From Odontesthes bonariensis (lineage: Eukaryota > Chordata > Actinopteri > Atheriniformes > Atherinopsidae): a stretch of 64,000 nucleotides of DNA. Below the pieces are notes generated by a model that saw nothing but the letters and a program-made list of their open reading frames with translations, did not search any database and was not told the DNA's origin. Where the stretch lies: positions 16,415,965 to 16,479,964 of the forward strand of contig NC_134514.1 in assembly GCF_027942865.1 (NCBI RefSeq), given 5' to 3'. This document shows, one piece after another, positions 14,012-26,953 of this stretch. Position 1 is the stretch's first letter. Each line of letters begins with the position of its first letter. The position numbers and the translations under genes are program-made.

Positions 14012-14231
14012 GGTGGTCTGTGGCGTTGTGGGTTGAGCAGGCGCCCCATGTACAAGAGGCTATAGTCCTCGCTGTAGCTGGCCCCGGTTCGAGTTCCGCA
14101 TCGGACGGCCCTGTGCTGCATGTCGTTCCCCCTCTCTCTGCCCCCTACTTCCTGTCTCTCTGAACTTTCCTATCCATTAAAGGCACAAAAGCCCCCCCAA
14201 TTTAAAAAAAAAAATTAAATTAAATTAAATC
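14012..14231 (+). mobile_element. tRNA-derived SINE nested in the hAT element
   Basis: A pol III-type head has an A-box-like GTGGGTTGAGCAGG and a clear B box, GGTTCGAGTTCC, at 14086-14097. Next come the fish-SINE body features TGCTGCATGTCGTTCCCCCTC and CTTCCTGTCTCTCTGAAC, then ATTAAAGGCACAAAAGCCCC. It ends in an A-rich tail with an (ATTAA)n run at about 14200-14231. The organisation resembles percomorph (cichlid AFC/ROn-1-like) SINEs as I remember them. Its position inside the hAT element makes it the younger insertion. No flanking duplication could be fixed because both sides are AT-rich. Confidence 0.75.
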
Positions 14232-14324
14232 TGCGTTAATGCACGATAAAATATTTATCGGCGTTAAATAATTAATGAGTTAACGCGATAATAACGAGTT
14301 AATTTGCCCAGCCCTAGCATTTAG

Positions 14325-17300
14325 ACCTTCTTGTTCCCTTCAATGTATCATTTCAGCGTCTACTAAACTTTCAGGACATTCTAGGAACACAACAACTGTA
14401 TGTTATAGCTGGAAAATTGGATTTCAGTTCAGTCTCTTTGTGTTCTCGTGAAGCCATCTTCATAGAGAAATACAGACCACATAAAGAAAAATAAATATTC
14501 ATTTAGATAATAGATTGTTAAAACGATGGATTGTTGGAGTGAAACACAGAAAGAGATGCTACAAAGTGGATAAAGTTGTGGAAGATGAGTCCATCTTGGT
14601 TATTAAATGAATATTTAACTTGAGCTATACCATTAAATATATGGGCTCGCAGCCCTGCCTCAGTGCATGCGTCTGTGTTTTCATTGATGGTCCCTGTGCA
14701 CGCCCTCGGGTTAATCTGTATGAGGCAGCACTCCCCCTGAGACATCCCTGTGGGAGCTGCAGCAGCTGTGACGGTGTAAGTAACCCCCAGGACCTGTCAC
14801 ACACCCAGTCTCCCTGCACACCCACGGGGATAGAGGCTGAGGCCACAAGGTTGTCAATTGGCTCCCTTATTGTCTGTCATCGTTATGTTTTTGCATTATA
14901 AGCTGTCAGCTGAGGACCTTCATAAATCAGTTAAAATCACCTGTTAGATAAAAGAGATACTGTGTGCTTTGAAAAAGTCGTGCAGTGTACTAAGGACTGA
15001 GTAACATTAGAGTTTTCCCTTTAAACTCATCACATCGTGTCTGATTTCTGATTGGCTTTCAGAGCACTGCAGATGTGTTAGCAAGGCCTCTGCACGTTTG
15101 ATAAAAGGCTGGTTGGTTCACAAAGAAAAGGTAAGAAAATAAGATGGTGTCTACAATGACCATCTAAAGAAAACCCCCAAGAATTTTTCAAACTGGATTA
15201 TGTTATGGAAACAAAAACGGTAACAGATGCTGGAAGTTTTGCTGATGAGTGCGCTTTTACAGCCCTGAGCCTTTTCATGTCTTTGAATAGTTTAAAGCCC
15301 ATTCAGACATGCTTTGATGCTCACACGGCACGTAGTCGTTCTGTTAGTGAGGCCAAATGGTCAGCCTGATTAAACCCCATAAGAAGACGGAGCACATCGT
15401 AGGATACGCATTACAGTGAAATCCACTATAGACCCTCTGTGGCGCTATAGTTTAGAGAGAGCACATGTCGTTTGTGCCGCAGTCTGCTGCGGCGGCAGCA
15501 CACGACGGGCTGAAGAGTGACCGACCGATGGCCATGTTGGGCAGATTGCAGCGTGTCTTATAATTTATGCTCTGCTCTCAGGTTGTGTGTCCTGATTGCC
15601 TGCAGCCCACCGCCTACATCACACGTCTTTTTGCTGGTGCACCTTCGCGTTCCTATGGTAACCAGCACCAGCATAGCGATCAAACAGCTACGGCAGCACT
15701 TCTAAGTGGTCCTGCTAAAACGAGCTCTTTGTATTACATGACTGCATCACCGTGCCCATAGCTGAAGAATATTGCCCTTAGAAATGAGGAAATACTTCAT
15801 TTGAGTTTTGTTTGTTAGTTTGAGCCAGTGATGTTGCAGCTGAGATTTTTATCAACAAACAGTCGTACAATCATCAGGTTTTAATCCAGTTATGATAAAA
15901 GGTCAAATGACTTTGAATAAACACCCGTGCACTTGCTTTTTTATATATTAAAATAAAAAAATACTGCTTAACTTGTCTTTGCAAAGTCATACTGGAACAT
16001 TAGAATAAGTGTCTCCTCAATCTAAAGTAAAGGGAATATAAATCTTCACTCATTGATTAGCTGCTGATCGATCAAACTATCAACCTGTTTTATTTATAGG
16101 CTGCAGGCGGATACTTTTAGAGCACACTGTGTGATTTCATTCAGCTTTTTTCACTTTACCCAGATGTGCCACTCCAGCTGGTCCTTGACCCGTTTTAACG
16201 ACTTGATTTTAATGTTTTAAATGCAACGAGGCAAAGAGATGTACAGAGAAACGTAAGTAAAAGTGTGGCAGTCTTCAGCTCCTGGTGTTGGAGTTTGAAC
16301 ATCACTGCCCAGCCTTCTCCTCGTGTGGTTTTCGCTGTGATACCCTAAAGTGCTACATCTGCTAATTTATATCAAACAGCCGTCACATTTACTCCAGAAT
16401 GAGTCATAGGAAAAAGTTGAAATGATCAGCTGGTTGTAATTGAGATTGTGTGTTTAGGTTTTAAATGTATATTTTGGACAAAAGTGGCAAATTTGCTCCT
16501 ATAAGGGTAATAGAAATATCCATTGAACCCTTCATCCCAGATCAACTGTTGATATATACTGTGAAAACTGTTAAAATGACCCGTCAAAGCTTAACAGCCG
16601 ATACCAGGGCTTTAAATGTCTTTTGTGTTACCAGTTGTTCAAAAGCCGAAACGTGATTGGTTCATGATATTACAGAGCAAGAAAACAGCGACATGTTAGA
16701 CCTGAATATCTGGTGTTGAAGTGTAAACAATGACGTGCAGTGAGCTGATGCCAAACATATATTGGTGCGATCTTTCGGGGTGAGCAAAAACTTTAGTAGA
16801 CTGAACTCTGGAGGACTGACACAGCAAATACTTTCAAATATTCGTGCATCAGAGTTGTGACAGAAATGCATCCTGATCACAATGTGGTGCCAGTGATGGT
16901 AAAAGCGAAGGCGTGCCTGCAGACATGTGCACAGAGTCTCATTTTATCCCGTCGGTGGCGGCTGCACCTCTTCTGTAACGAGATAATAATTTGCATTTCG
17001 TCTTTGTGATTTATTTATAGAATTATTTCTGCTGAAGACATCCTGCTTTCCTGAAAAAATGCTGCATGCTCACAGACATACACAGAGGAATTAAGTCAGC
17101 TCTGTTCTGGCTGTGTGACAGTTAGTCTGTCTGTTACACAGAATGACTCCGCTAATTAATATGCAGCAGATGCTCAAGACGTCACACAAGTTGCCTCTCC
17201 AACAGGCACATGTTGATCCATAATCTGAAGTCTGCTCTTCTCTTGGCACTTGACCGCTGCACATAAAGAGTCAGCCACGATGTTTATTTGTGTTGTTTTT

Positions 17301-20300
17301 AGAGGCCACAGAGGTCATATCCCTTCATTCTGCTGTTCAGGAATGTTCTGCTGAAGTGTGTTTAAGTTAGACAGTCCTTCATCAAACCCTTGTTGCCCCA
17401 TGGTGTTGGCTCACTTACATGTTTTGTTGACGCAAGAAAGTTGCGGGGAGAATTGGATTTCGTTCCCAGAACCTGTTACTTCAGGAATAGTAGCAGTTAC
17501 ACACACAAACACATACACAGTGCAACGCTTTCTGATCCAACACTCACTGACCCTGAGTCACAAAGGTGGTGAGGATGCAATCTTGTGTCATGCATGTGGT
17601 TTACCAGCTATGTTAGTTATTCCTTTTGATTATCTTCTGTCTCATTTGTTTCTTTGGAAAGCAGCTAATACCCGCTGCTGTCAGTGCAGGCACTGTTGGC
17701 ACCAGAGGCTGCGATGTCGAACGATGCAACCGGAGAGCTTTAAGTTCTCACATTTACTAAATAGTTTATGTGGTCAAACACATAATAACTTGCCAGAGTT
17801 AGAGAGTTAACTTGAGCTGAAGTTTTGGCAACAGTGTGTGGTCCTCACAGCTTAAGGGAGCAGCTTTGTATTTATAGCTGCACATGGAACTAGACTAAGG
17901 TAATCCTATGTGTACAAATATGTAGTAAAATGTTTCTGTTAATCCTTCAGTTGGTAATACATGCCACGTTTTATGTGGCTTTTATTCATCTTAACATCAT
18001 AGGGTGTCGATGCCCTTTGTAACTGTGATCAAGTCAGTTTCTATGTGATGTTTTTATCTGTTTATATTTATTTTTTAGGGTGTGTAGTTGCTTTAGATTT
18101 GATTTCACTAATCAGATAATCTGTCTCTCAGTAAGAGTGTGTTTGATAGAGCCTCTAGGTAGTTACTCTCACATATGTTGCAATCAGATGAACAAGTATA
18201 ACCACTCTTTGGCTTATCTGTGGTGCAAAGTCTGCTGTGGAGAGGAAGTTTACACCTGGGAGTTTAATTTCATTTTTCAGGGCAGTGGAGGGAGACCTCA
18301 GCCTTAAATCTCTGCTGACACTGCTGATTTTATTAAGTACTGACACTTTGCTGTAGTAAAACAGACACACGGTCACTGACCCCCATCCACCCCTGCTCAC
18401 CTCCCTTAGTGTTATTATCCTTTGTGTGGCAGGATAAGTGGACCCTGATTGATCTGTATTGATTTGAACTGTATTTGCCAGACAGTTATGGGCTTTCCCC
18501 TCAGGACATTATGTCTGCTGATTCCCACCCTCCCCCTTCTCTTGCCTCACTTCAGCCCTTTATTTGAAGGGACCATCCCTCCTACTGTTCCAAGTCTCCT
18601 CGGCTTCTAATCACAGTGCGCACCCTTCTCCACTTTGCGTCCCCTCCTCCTCTGTATTTCCATCTATGAACCAGGCAAAGCAGGATAATCGAGTCAGGGT
18701 GACAAACGAGACAGGAAACGACGCAGAGACTGATTTTAGTTCGGAGCACATGTATTTGTTTTTCTCTGCTTTTGTACCTTTTGTAGTTCGTCCACTGATT
18801 ACACCTTCAGTTATAAGTACCACACTCAGATTACATGAAATACAAAAAAGACATTTACACTTGAAGTTATATTCACCCAAACATTTCTGCATTCGAACTT
18901 CAGCTAAGCCTCGTTTTGGTAACTGCATCGAAACCTTGACCGTTTTGTTTGTTTGTCCACAAGCGAGCAGAGCTGCAAACTGAAAAGATGTCAACCATTT
19001 CATTTATCTTCGTCTACAGATTAAAATCCGGAGCTTCCTCTGCCTGCCGAGTGACGTCGCACCTCACCTCGCCTGCACAGCTGAAGGCAAAGAAGGTAAC
19101 AAAAGTTCACGCGGGGACGTCCGTGTGTAAAGTATTCTTTAAGCAAGCCGGCAAGTCTTCATTTTGATCAGAGCTTTGGGTGAACTTGGCAACAAGGAAC
19201 CTTTAGCTGACTTCAAGCCAAAGATTTGTTTATGCTCTGTTTTCAGCCGAGCCAGTATGCGGCTCATTATGTATCCCCTATGGAATTATAGATTTTATTT
19301 TGAGCTTGAAAAAAAAAAGAAGAGAGATTCAAAGACTTGATTGAAGGCTAATTGACTGGATGACCCAGATCAGATTTTATGCAGTGTAAGGTGGGGGTGG
19401 AGGGCTGTCTGCTCTGCTGTTTTGTAGACAAAGCACTCATCTGCATTCTGTCCAGATAACGAAAAGAAGGTCACCTGACATGTTGCTTTGCTATGCAGCT
19501 GAACCAAAATCACTACATCTAACGTTATCAGTGCTCACGTTATTACTCTTTCGTTCTCGTCCTTTTTCCATGATTTAAGCGACAGCTCACCACGTCTCTT
19601 TCATGCTGGTTGTTGTCATGAATGTGCTCCTATCTGATTGACAGAGCGTTTTGTCAGCTTCAGGAATCAGTCCGACCTGTGCCTGCAATCCTTTGGGTAG
19701 TGTAGTTATAATATGGGCGTAGCGGTGATCTTGAAACTGAAACACTTTAGTTGAGCTTTTTTACCTTTTAATTCTGTAGGTGTGGTCTTTTTGCCCTTAT
19801 ATCGTTAGTTCTGGGCTCTTCTCACGCATCATCTGATTAAAAATGTTGACAATTTCAGTAAATCTACCAAAATAAATTTCCCCGCAGTGATGAGCTGGAC
19901 TTAGTTTCATAAGATTTTGCGCAACCGTGGAAATTGAGGAATCGGGTGCTTCAGTATCTGAATATTCACACACTCATCTCAACCTCCTCTGAGTGCAGCT
20001 TTCTCGTTCGGTTTTCTTTTCTCACCACAGTTCATCTGATCCGTCTCGCACAAATAAGCCAGGGACTGCTGACTGGAGGGTTATATTTTAGTGATCCTCC
20101 TATAAACTTCAAAACATCAGACTTGTTCATCAATGTCTTACTGCATCTGCGAGCAGTAAATGAGTCCTGCTCTTTTCACCCCGTCCCCTGATGTCCTTCC
20201 CACTCTTCCTCCTCAAAGGCTGTCTCTGTGTCGTGGGATAAGAGCCTGACAGACAGACAGGAAGATTGAAATGACACTTGTAACATCAGTGGGACTCAGC

Positions 20301-23300
20301 AAAACGCTGCAGACAAAAATCAATGGAGCGGGGATAGGAGAGACTTGAGGGAAAAAACTGCGAGGAAAGTAGAGCTTCAGCTTTGTAAAGCTTCCGCCTG
20401 AGACGTCGCCTTCAGATAAACGGAACAGACTTACAAGCCCGATATAGGCCAGAGTCAGAGGCTTAGATTGTGTGCTTCCTTCCAGCCTGGTGTTCTGATT
20501 TGTTAGTGTTGTTTTCAGTGTGCCCCGTACAGTTTGTGGACGCTCGCTCTTCTGGCATCACCCTCAGTTAGCGTTGTGAGGAACGAGTCTAATTTAAATC
20601 TCCCACGCAGCACGGGCGCTTGTGCTAATCTTAGAGCAACAAGGCCGAAGAATGGCTCTTTATTATTTGCATTTTTCCAGTAACAGAGGAAGTTTTCCTG
20701 CTGTGAGGTAAAAGAGACAAAGCCTCAATTTAAGCGTGTACGCTAGCAGCACATCAACATCAAATTTGTTTCTCAAACCGGTTCTTCTGGAAGAAAATCA
20801 GTCACATGGGGGAGACACGGAGAGACACCTCGAGTCATCCTGTAACGTCTCGCTGTGAGTCACTCCTGTCAGCTCCACCACAGAAACCAATAAAACATCA
20901 AGGCAGCAATAACAGCATCCTCAACATCGACACTTGCAGTTCATTTGAACCATTTAGCAAGATCTAATTTGATTTAAAACCCATGCATTCATTGTTATTT
21001 TTTACCAAAACTGTTTTAATGCTAACAAAAAGTAATGGAAAGATAATTGATGCCTGATAAATTTTAAGAACATGACAAATGTTGCTTTTGATCGATATCT
21101 CAGCATAATGTGTGCAGGAGTTTAGTCATTTCTGTTCAGGTCTTGGGTCTATTTAGGTGCGTCATGTATGATGAGGATAGACTTAAAGGTCTTATATTTC
21201 ATCTGAGATGATATCATTAATAAACCTTATACTACAACTGGAAGTTATGGATGGCTGCAAGCTCTTAGTTGACTCATGATTAACTGCAGCACACTGAGAG
21301 GTTCTGCTTTCAGCTGGTTTACTAAGTGACATCAGCAGTGTTTAGTTACATTTACAAAACATTTGACAAAGTGGAATTTTCAGTTTCTATATGACGCTGG
21401 TGGTTTTAATTAGTTATAATGCACAATATTAAGTGTTCGGATTACATTTATAAGCTCAGGAATTTAAAGAATTTATCTTTATGTTAAATACGCACAAATA
21501 CATCAGAGACAACACAGCAAACTGACTTTTTTCTTAATCTGTTGACTTTATCTCAGCTTTGAATAAAAGACAGAGCCAGATTTATTGTGCTAAACCAAAC
21601 AAAGTCAAGATAATTATATCTCTGCGTAGTTTTTCCCATGCGCGTACAATCAGACCGTATCTTTATTGGATTTCACATCATAGATACTAATTATCTCTGT
21701 AACAAACTGTTCACGCAGTGGGTCAAGATTTTTGCTTTATCTTGGGTGTGAAGTCTGACTCGAGATTAACTCGTAAATTTGCAGCTCTTCTCTGCATTTC
21801 TGTTAGCTGATTAAAATAGGATTTCAACAGGTTAATTTTTGACTATGTTTTGAGTCTGGCAAGAAAAAAGCGGCTTTACTGGGAATTAAGCTGTATTAAT
21901 ATGCTGAGAGTTTACTGTTTTTACAAAAAGATGCAAAAATATTTCGAGCAGTATGGAGCACGTAGGTCTGAGTCCAGATGAGTGCGTAGATGCAGGAGTG
22001 ATTCAGTTCCCTGTCACATTATCCTGGTTTGTTCGCCTAGTTTTGAGAAGCTATTTTTTTTGTACATTGCCATGTAAACAAGCTCAATTTGAACCTTCAG
22101 TCTCTTGAGACCTGCTGGCACTCTCTTCTTCTCTGTCCTCGTCTGTAGAAGTCCTGGTGGTTTGAGAGCTGAAAGTGCCATAGCCAAACAGCCTTCTAGT
22201 GCTGCATTGTGTTGTATTATGGTGTGATGCTCTGTTCCGCTCATGTCTGCCGTCTGCCAGTCATATGTACCACCATCTGTCCTTCAAACCAGCCCTTAAT
22301 CTAGCTCACACTTTAACATTTTGTTCCATTCCAACACGTACTGTCACTGCTGATTATAGTTCCTATCCGAACGGTTAGTTTTCGTCTGAGCTTTTAATGT
22401 TTGGATTTTTGTATCGTGATTATTGTAGATTCTCAGAAGCCTTTTCACCGTTGTTTGGACGTGTCTGAACATCAAATGACTTTTGCTTGTTTAGGAAAAT
22501 CCCTGTAACATATAGCGGGTCTATCCCTCCTGATCTTTGATGCAGTCGTTCGCATCGCTCTATGATCCCAGGTCTGCCTGCGTTGCTGTGCCATACCAGT
22601 GAGCTGCAGCAGCAGTGGCACCTCCTCCACAGTGATTACACTCATTCCTCTGGAAGCTGCACTCCTCTGTCATTACTACCATCTAACCAGTATAATTACC
22701 AGCCTTGGTGTGTGTTTGTGGTGCGTGCGCCAAGCCTGTATCATGCTAAACAAGAGCAGGAGAGGAAGGAATATGAATCGGAGCGCCAGAACTGGGGAGC
22801 CACATCCTTCATCTAACTAATGAATGTATGTGAGTAATTAAGAGGTATTAAATGTCGCCTCTTTATCATCTGAACTCCGTGCCAAACCTGGAGGTGTCTG
22901 CCCTATTCTTACTATAGAAGAAGAAGGTTAATTCTTTCTTCTTTCTTTTGATTTTCTTTTGAAAAATTAAAGTATTTTTAAGTCATTTTGCTGCGGTCAC
23001 CACCATCACCTGTGCCCCAGTATCTGATGTTTGTTCGACTAAAGGTGCATTTCTCACAGATGGGCTGTGTGCTAACCGAAGTCTCTGATGATAAAGCAGA
23101 CCACACTCTCTCCATTGCCTCTCTCATCAGGCACCTCGGACACATAATGAAGGCATTCTTCAGCTCTTGCAGCTGGGGCGGATAATCTGGGATTGGGTCT
23201 CGTAGTGGATCACAGGACAGCCTTATGAGGACGCACTTTGTCAGAAAGCATGATCAGAACAGGGCTTTTTGGCCCGGAAGTGCCTCTGCTTCTCCAAAAA

Positions 23301-23889
23301 CAAAGAAATGATACATTTGTGTAGCTTTTTGACTACAGTGGGATTCTGTTTGCAGTGAATGAGATTTGTTGAAGGTGCCTGTGTATGAGTGAATGAGTAA
23401 TGCTGTTTAGGGGCCAAAGATTAATTCAGCAAGGACTCGTTTTTATTTAAAAAATGGACTCAAACCTCTCCAAGCTGCCTTGACACAACAAAAAACTCCA
23501 TGTTACACAAACTTGGCCTCGTAATGAGATTTGTAGAATTCATAAAAACCAGCTGAAGAGAGCTAAAGTCGGAACAAAACTCTTCCTAATGATCACCTTT
23601 TGCTTGCTTTTAAATTTGCTAGAAACAGTCCAAGGTTTAGCTCTGTTGTTCATAGACCTAAACTGTATACAGTATGATTTATCTTCTAAACAAAGGAGCT
23701 AAACATTTGGTTTTAAAGTCCAATGGCTCCATGTGTAACCCCAGTATCACTGAAAGTACTGCAATAAATCCCATCAATAAGAATCCAACATGAGAAAGAA
23801 GAGGTTTAGAAGCTGGGCTGTTTGAGGGATCTATGCTCCAACTTAAGCCCCTTTTTGATGAATAATTTTTCCTTTTTTAGTAATTCTAC
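14325..23889. other. Upstream non-coding region, middle part
   Basis: No coding exon was recognised over this 9.6 kb. Frames of 130-150 codons occur (for example 17358-17810 and 18564-18983), but they lack domains and amino-acid bias typical of genes. One short exon-like segment with good splice signals (19020-19095) is reported as a finding. Homeodomain- and POU-like AT-rich words occur around 16980-17160, but such words are too common to call enhancers. Confidence 0.55.
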
Positions 23890-24103
23890 TAATAACAGAG
23901 GTACATTCCCCCACGACCACCTCGATTTTTGATTACATCACAAACATTTTGTGAGACTGAGAGGTTGTGTGTCTGATAAGGTTGTCAGCAGCACAGGAGC
24001 ACCACAGGGGATTGAACTCTCACAGTTTCTCCTCACACTGTACACCACAGACTTCACCACAGAGTCCTGCCATCTCCAGAAATACTCAGATGACGAGGGG
24101 TAG
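23890..24103 (+). mobile_element. LINE reverse-transcriptase fragment
   Basis: From 23981 the forward frame reads VVSSTGAPQG, then LLTLYTTDF, then HLQKYSDDEG, and stops at 24101-24103. These match two conserved blocks of non-LTR reverse transcriptases: the GxPQG block and the Y/F-x-DD catalytic block (here YSDD). Upstream, VRLRGCVSD continues the same domain. Both ends of the element are missing and the frame is interrupted, so it is a dead scrap. It is probably an L2/Rex-type fish LINE; the clade is uncertain. Confidence 0.75.
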
Positions 24104-24398
24104 AAGAGGGTAAAGGTTCAAAAGTGAACGTTGGAATGAAACCGTAGCACATTATAAAAGGTATGCGCGTGCCCGCACACACCCATCATCAGTGTAGATA
24201 TTTCAGTGACTTCAGCGGTTTGAGGAGAGGCTTATGTTGATAAAAGAGCTTTAATCTGAGAAAGCAGTGCAGCAAAGAGGAATGAATTAAGCACATTTAC
24301 ATTTTAGGCATTTATTTAAAGCCCTCTTTTGAAATGCCCCCCACAGAGGTAGTTATTACCACTTTTTCCATATTTCATCTTGAGTCTAGGACAGGGCC

Positions 24399-24411
24399 GG
24401 GGGGGGGGGGC
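24399..24411. repeat. Poly-G/C homopolymer tract
   Basis: A run of about ten G followed by CC. It is a likely sequencing or assembly length-uncertainty site and has no other significance that I can see. Confidence 0.6.
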
Positions 24412-24589
24412 CTTATTTCTCTCCTTGAAATAAAATGTGTTTCTCTTTGCCTTCCATATGAGATGGTTATTTTCTATTCCCGTCAGTAGACACACCCAAA
24501 ATACTAAAAGTGGAATTTCTTTGACAGTGGATTGCACGTTTCCTTTTTTTAATTGAGATTCAGTCAGCGCACGCTGGAAATATAGGAAA

Positions 24590-25750
24590 TATACAACCCC
24601 CAACAAAAATGATGGAATAACCACTGCTGGTGGATCTTCATTTAATAATTAAACAAATAATTAAGCTAATGAAATTGGTGTAAAGATTGCCACAAGTAGA
24701 AGAAAAAAATATGTAATTACTTTGTAATTAGCATTTCCAAGAAAATATGCAAATGAGTCTACAGTTGAAAGAGAGCGCTTGCACAGCTTAACAAGGTGTC
24801 TACACTGGCTGACTGGTAGGAAACATGGCTGCAACAAGAGAGCTGTCAGTGGAAACAATGGAAAGGATTATAAAACTCCTTCAGCAAGATATTTCAGCTC
24901 CCGGTGTTTCAAAAGATGTCTGTGGTTCCCAGTCACGTTTGTCTCTAATTTGGAGCAAGTACCAACAAAATGGGAAGGCTGTAAAAAGGGAAACATGCAG
25001 GTCGACCAAGGAAGAGTCAGGACAGGAAACTCAGAGCAATAACCCTTGAAAATAGAAAATGCACAACAAAAGAAATAAAAACGAATGGGCAGAAACAGTC
25101 AATGTTTGTGAGTGATCTGAAAAACAAAATGTAAACCACCACTAACACCTAAAGACAAGAAACCAAGGTTACAGGGGATGATTGGATTAAAGTGATGAAT
25201 CACCAGTCTGCATTGGACAAGGAGACGATGTCAACATGACTGCCTAAAGAAAACAAGTTCACCAATCATTGATGACCAGGAGTTGATGTCAGATAAAGGA
25301 CCAGTTTGGATTACCTGTCAGTTTGGATACTTTTCCCATTATAGCAACTGGAAGTACGTTTGATGAAGAAGTCATTTTTCAGGACGATAATGCATCTTGC
25401 TGCAGAGCAAAGAGCGTGAAAACCTTTTCTTCAGGAAAGACATCGACTCAATGACATGACCAGCAAACAATCTGGAAATAAAATGAATGAATAGATGAAA
25501 TTGGTCCACGACGAGGCTCCATCTGGCACAGTTGGTGTGTCGACTGCTGTACGAGGAAGGTGGAGCCTGATGATGAAGAATGTTGTTTCTCATACGTAAA
25601 GTTCTGTCAGGTTTTTTTTCTTCCCATATTTATTTCCTCTTTTTAATCTGAACAAAATGCAGCAATTTATTTATTTTCCTAGGTATGTTTTACAAAGGCA
25701 GAATGTTCAGCCATTATTATTGTTAATATTAATATTATCATTTTTACACA
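24590..25750 (+). mobile_element. Decayed Tc1/mariner-like transposon
   Basis: The left end resembles the ACAACCCCCAACAAAAATGATGG terminus of a known fish Tc1-like family. At 24825 a forward frame starts MAATRELSVETMERIIKLL, as in the N-terminal helix-turn-helix of Tc1 transposases, and breaks at 25047. Further on (about 25370-25400) a second frame gives FQDDNA, the block around the second catalytic aspartate. Downstream sequence to about 25700 also matches the family's 3' part from memory. Stops and frameshifts separate the pieces, so the transposase is dead. The right terminal repeat is not recognisable. Confidence 0.75.
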
Positions 25751-26714
25751 ATAAAATCCCTGAAATTAAAATATACATTAAGTCATGATATTAAATTAAG
25801 TTATGTGGCAGTATTCCTTTACAGTATTCATGACATTAAGCATCAGCAGAAATAAAAAATGCTTGTGAATAAGCTCAAGTCCTTAAAACTCCTTTGGATG
25901 AAGACTTGATGTTGTGTGACTGTCATATTAAAGCTTGTCAATGTGGTTCATTGAGCAACGCAACGCTCTTTCTTGACTTTTTCCTGCCTCTCTATTTCTG
26001 GCTTCACCCAGCCTCACCCCTCCGGCTGTTGCGGGGTCACTGTGTGCTCGTGCCCTTTTCCGTCTTGGCCTCATTCGTGTCCTTTCCTCAAAGACCATCA
26101 ACTGCACAAAATTTTAATTGTCTGTTGTCTTGCTCACTTAAGAAAGAATCGAAGCAGAATAGCTTCCTTGTCACTCTTTCTCAGCTGCCCCCTCATGGCA
26201 ACAAAACCCTCCATTTAGCATGTGTACAGCATATAGTTCATGTTTCTTTCACTTGTCAACTGTCTTTGTTTATGTTTGTGCTTCCTTACGGTTTGATATT
26301 AGCTGAAGTGTTGCTTTGTGAAGTTTTAATCTGCAGCAAAGCGATGACAGCCTTCATGGCCTGAGGGTGTGCGAAGGTTTGTGTGTACATGCATAAGCAC
26401 TCGAGTGAGTGATAATAATATCCGCTGTCAGCCTCCTGAAGATTAGCCTCAACGGGAGAAATCCTCTGTCATATACCCTCACCTTATTTTCTCTCTGGCT
26501 TATCAAAGTCTTAGAGTTTCACAGTTGTGTGAGTCACTCTTCTGAATCCAGAGCTCGAGTTTTATTTGGGTCTGTCGGGGGAATTTGGGTCACGCAAGCT
26601 CTTCAATTTCAAAATCGTCCAGTATTTCAATCTTTGTCTTTTTTTCATGCTGATTCCCTGAGGCTATTTTCCTGAAATAATTGCTTTTTCCTGTCTTTTC
26701 CCCCCTTCTCTCAG
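25751..26714. other. Non-coding stretch just upstream of the first sipa1l3 coding exon
   Basis: Contains a 156-codon frame (25894-26364) with no recognisable domain, judged chance. It ends in the strong polypyrimidine tract TTTTCCCCCCTTCTCTCAG, which serves as the acceptor for the exon starting at 26715. It is therefore probably the 3' end of a 5' UTR intron. Confidence 0.6.
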
Positions 26715-26953
26715 ATAATTGAAATTAATCCAAGAGGAAGAAGAGGAGGACCGGCCCTGATCCAGAACAGTCCATTATGTGCTATTGAAGTTCTTCCCAC
26801 CCTGCTAGTTAAAAGCGATGCTTTTGGGAGCTGGAGGCCGCAATACCATTAGCAGAGTGTGCGTGGGGAAGCCGCGCTCCCTCTTCCCGAGCACTCCTGC
26901 CGACATGGGATGCCAGCCCCCGACACTCCTGCCCTGAGCTCTCCTGGGGCATC
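26715..26953 (+). other. sipa1l3: sipa1l3 5' UTR part of the first coding exon
   Basis: The segment follows a consensus acceptor (long pyrimidine run then CAG at 26712-26714) and runs to the start codon at 26954. At least one upstream ATG (26905) lies in it, so a short upstream ORF could temper translation. The acceptor implies that at least one further non-coding exon lies upstream, which I could not locate. Confidence 0.7.

Larger units (their letters stand above)
13484..14316 (-). mobile_element. Non-autonomous hAT DNA transposon with 8-bp target duplication
   Basis: The ends are perfect 13-bp inverted repeats (TAGGGCTGGGCAA at the left, its complement at the right), continuing into AT-rich imperfect repeats. 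They are flanked on both sides by the identical octamer GCATTTAG (13476-13483 and 14317-14324). An 8-bp duplication is the hAT signature. Inside, on the minus strand, is a BED-type zinc finger frame but no full transposase, so the 833-bp element is a deletion derivative. A tRNA-derived SINE is inserted in it. The intact TIRs and exact duplication suggest a fairly recent insertion. Confidence 0.9.

Noticed and set aside
16980..17165. Octamer- and homeodomain-like words (ATTTGCAT, CTAATTAATATGCA) as a conserved enhancer
   Set aside because: Such AT-rich words are frequent by chance; without cross-species alignment there is no basis for an enhancer call.
17358..17810. 150-codon forward open frame
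   Set aside because: Unrecognised composition typical of chance frames in vertebrate intergenic DNA; no supporting signal.
18564..19003. Overlapping 139- and 130-codon frames on opposite strands
   Set aside because: Open on both strands by chance; neither peptide shows a family motif.
25894..26364. 156-codon forward frame just before sipa1l3
   Set aside because: Hydrophobic, low-information sequence with no known domain; lies where a 5' UTR intron is expected.
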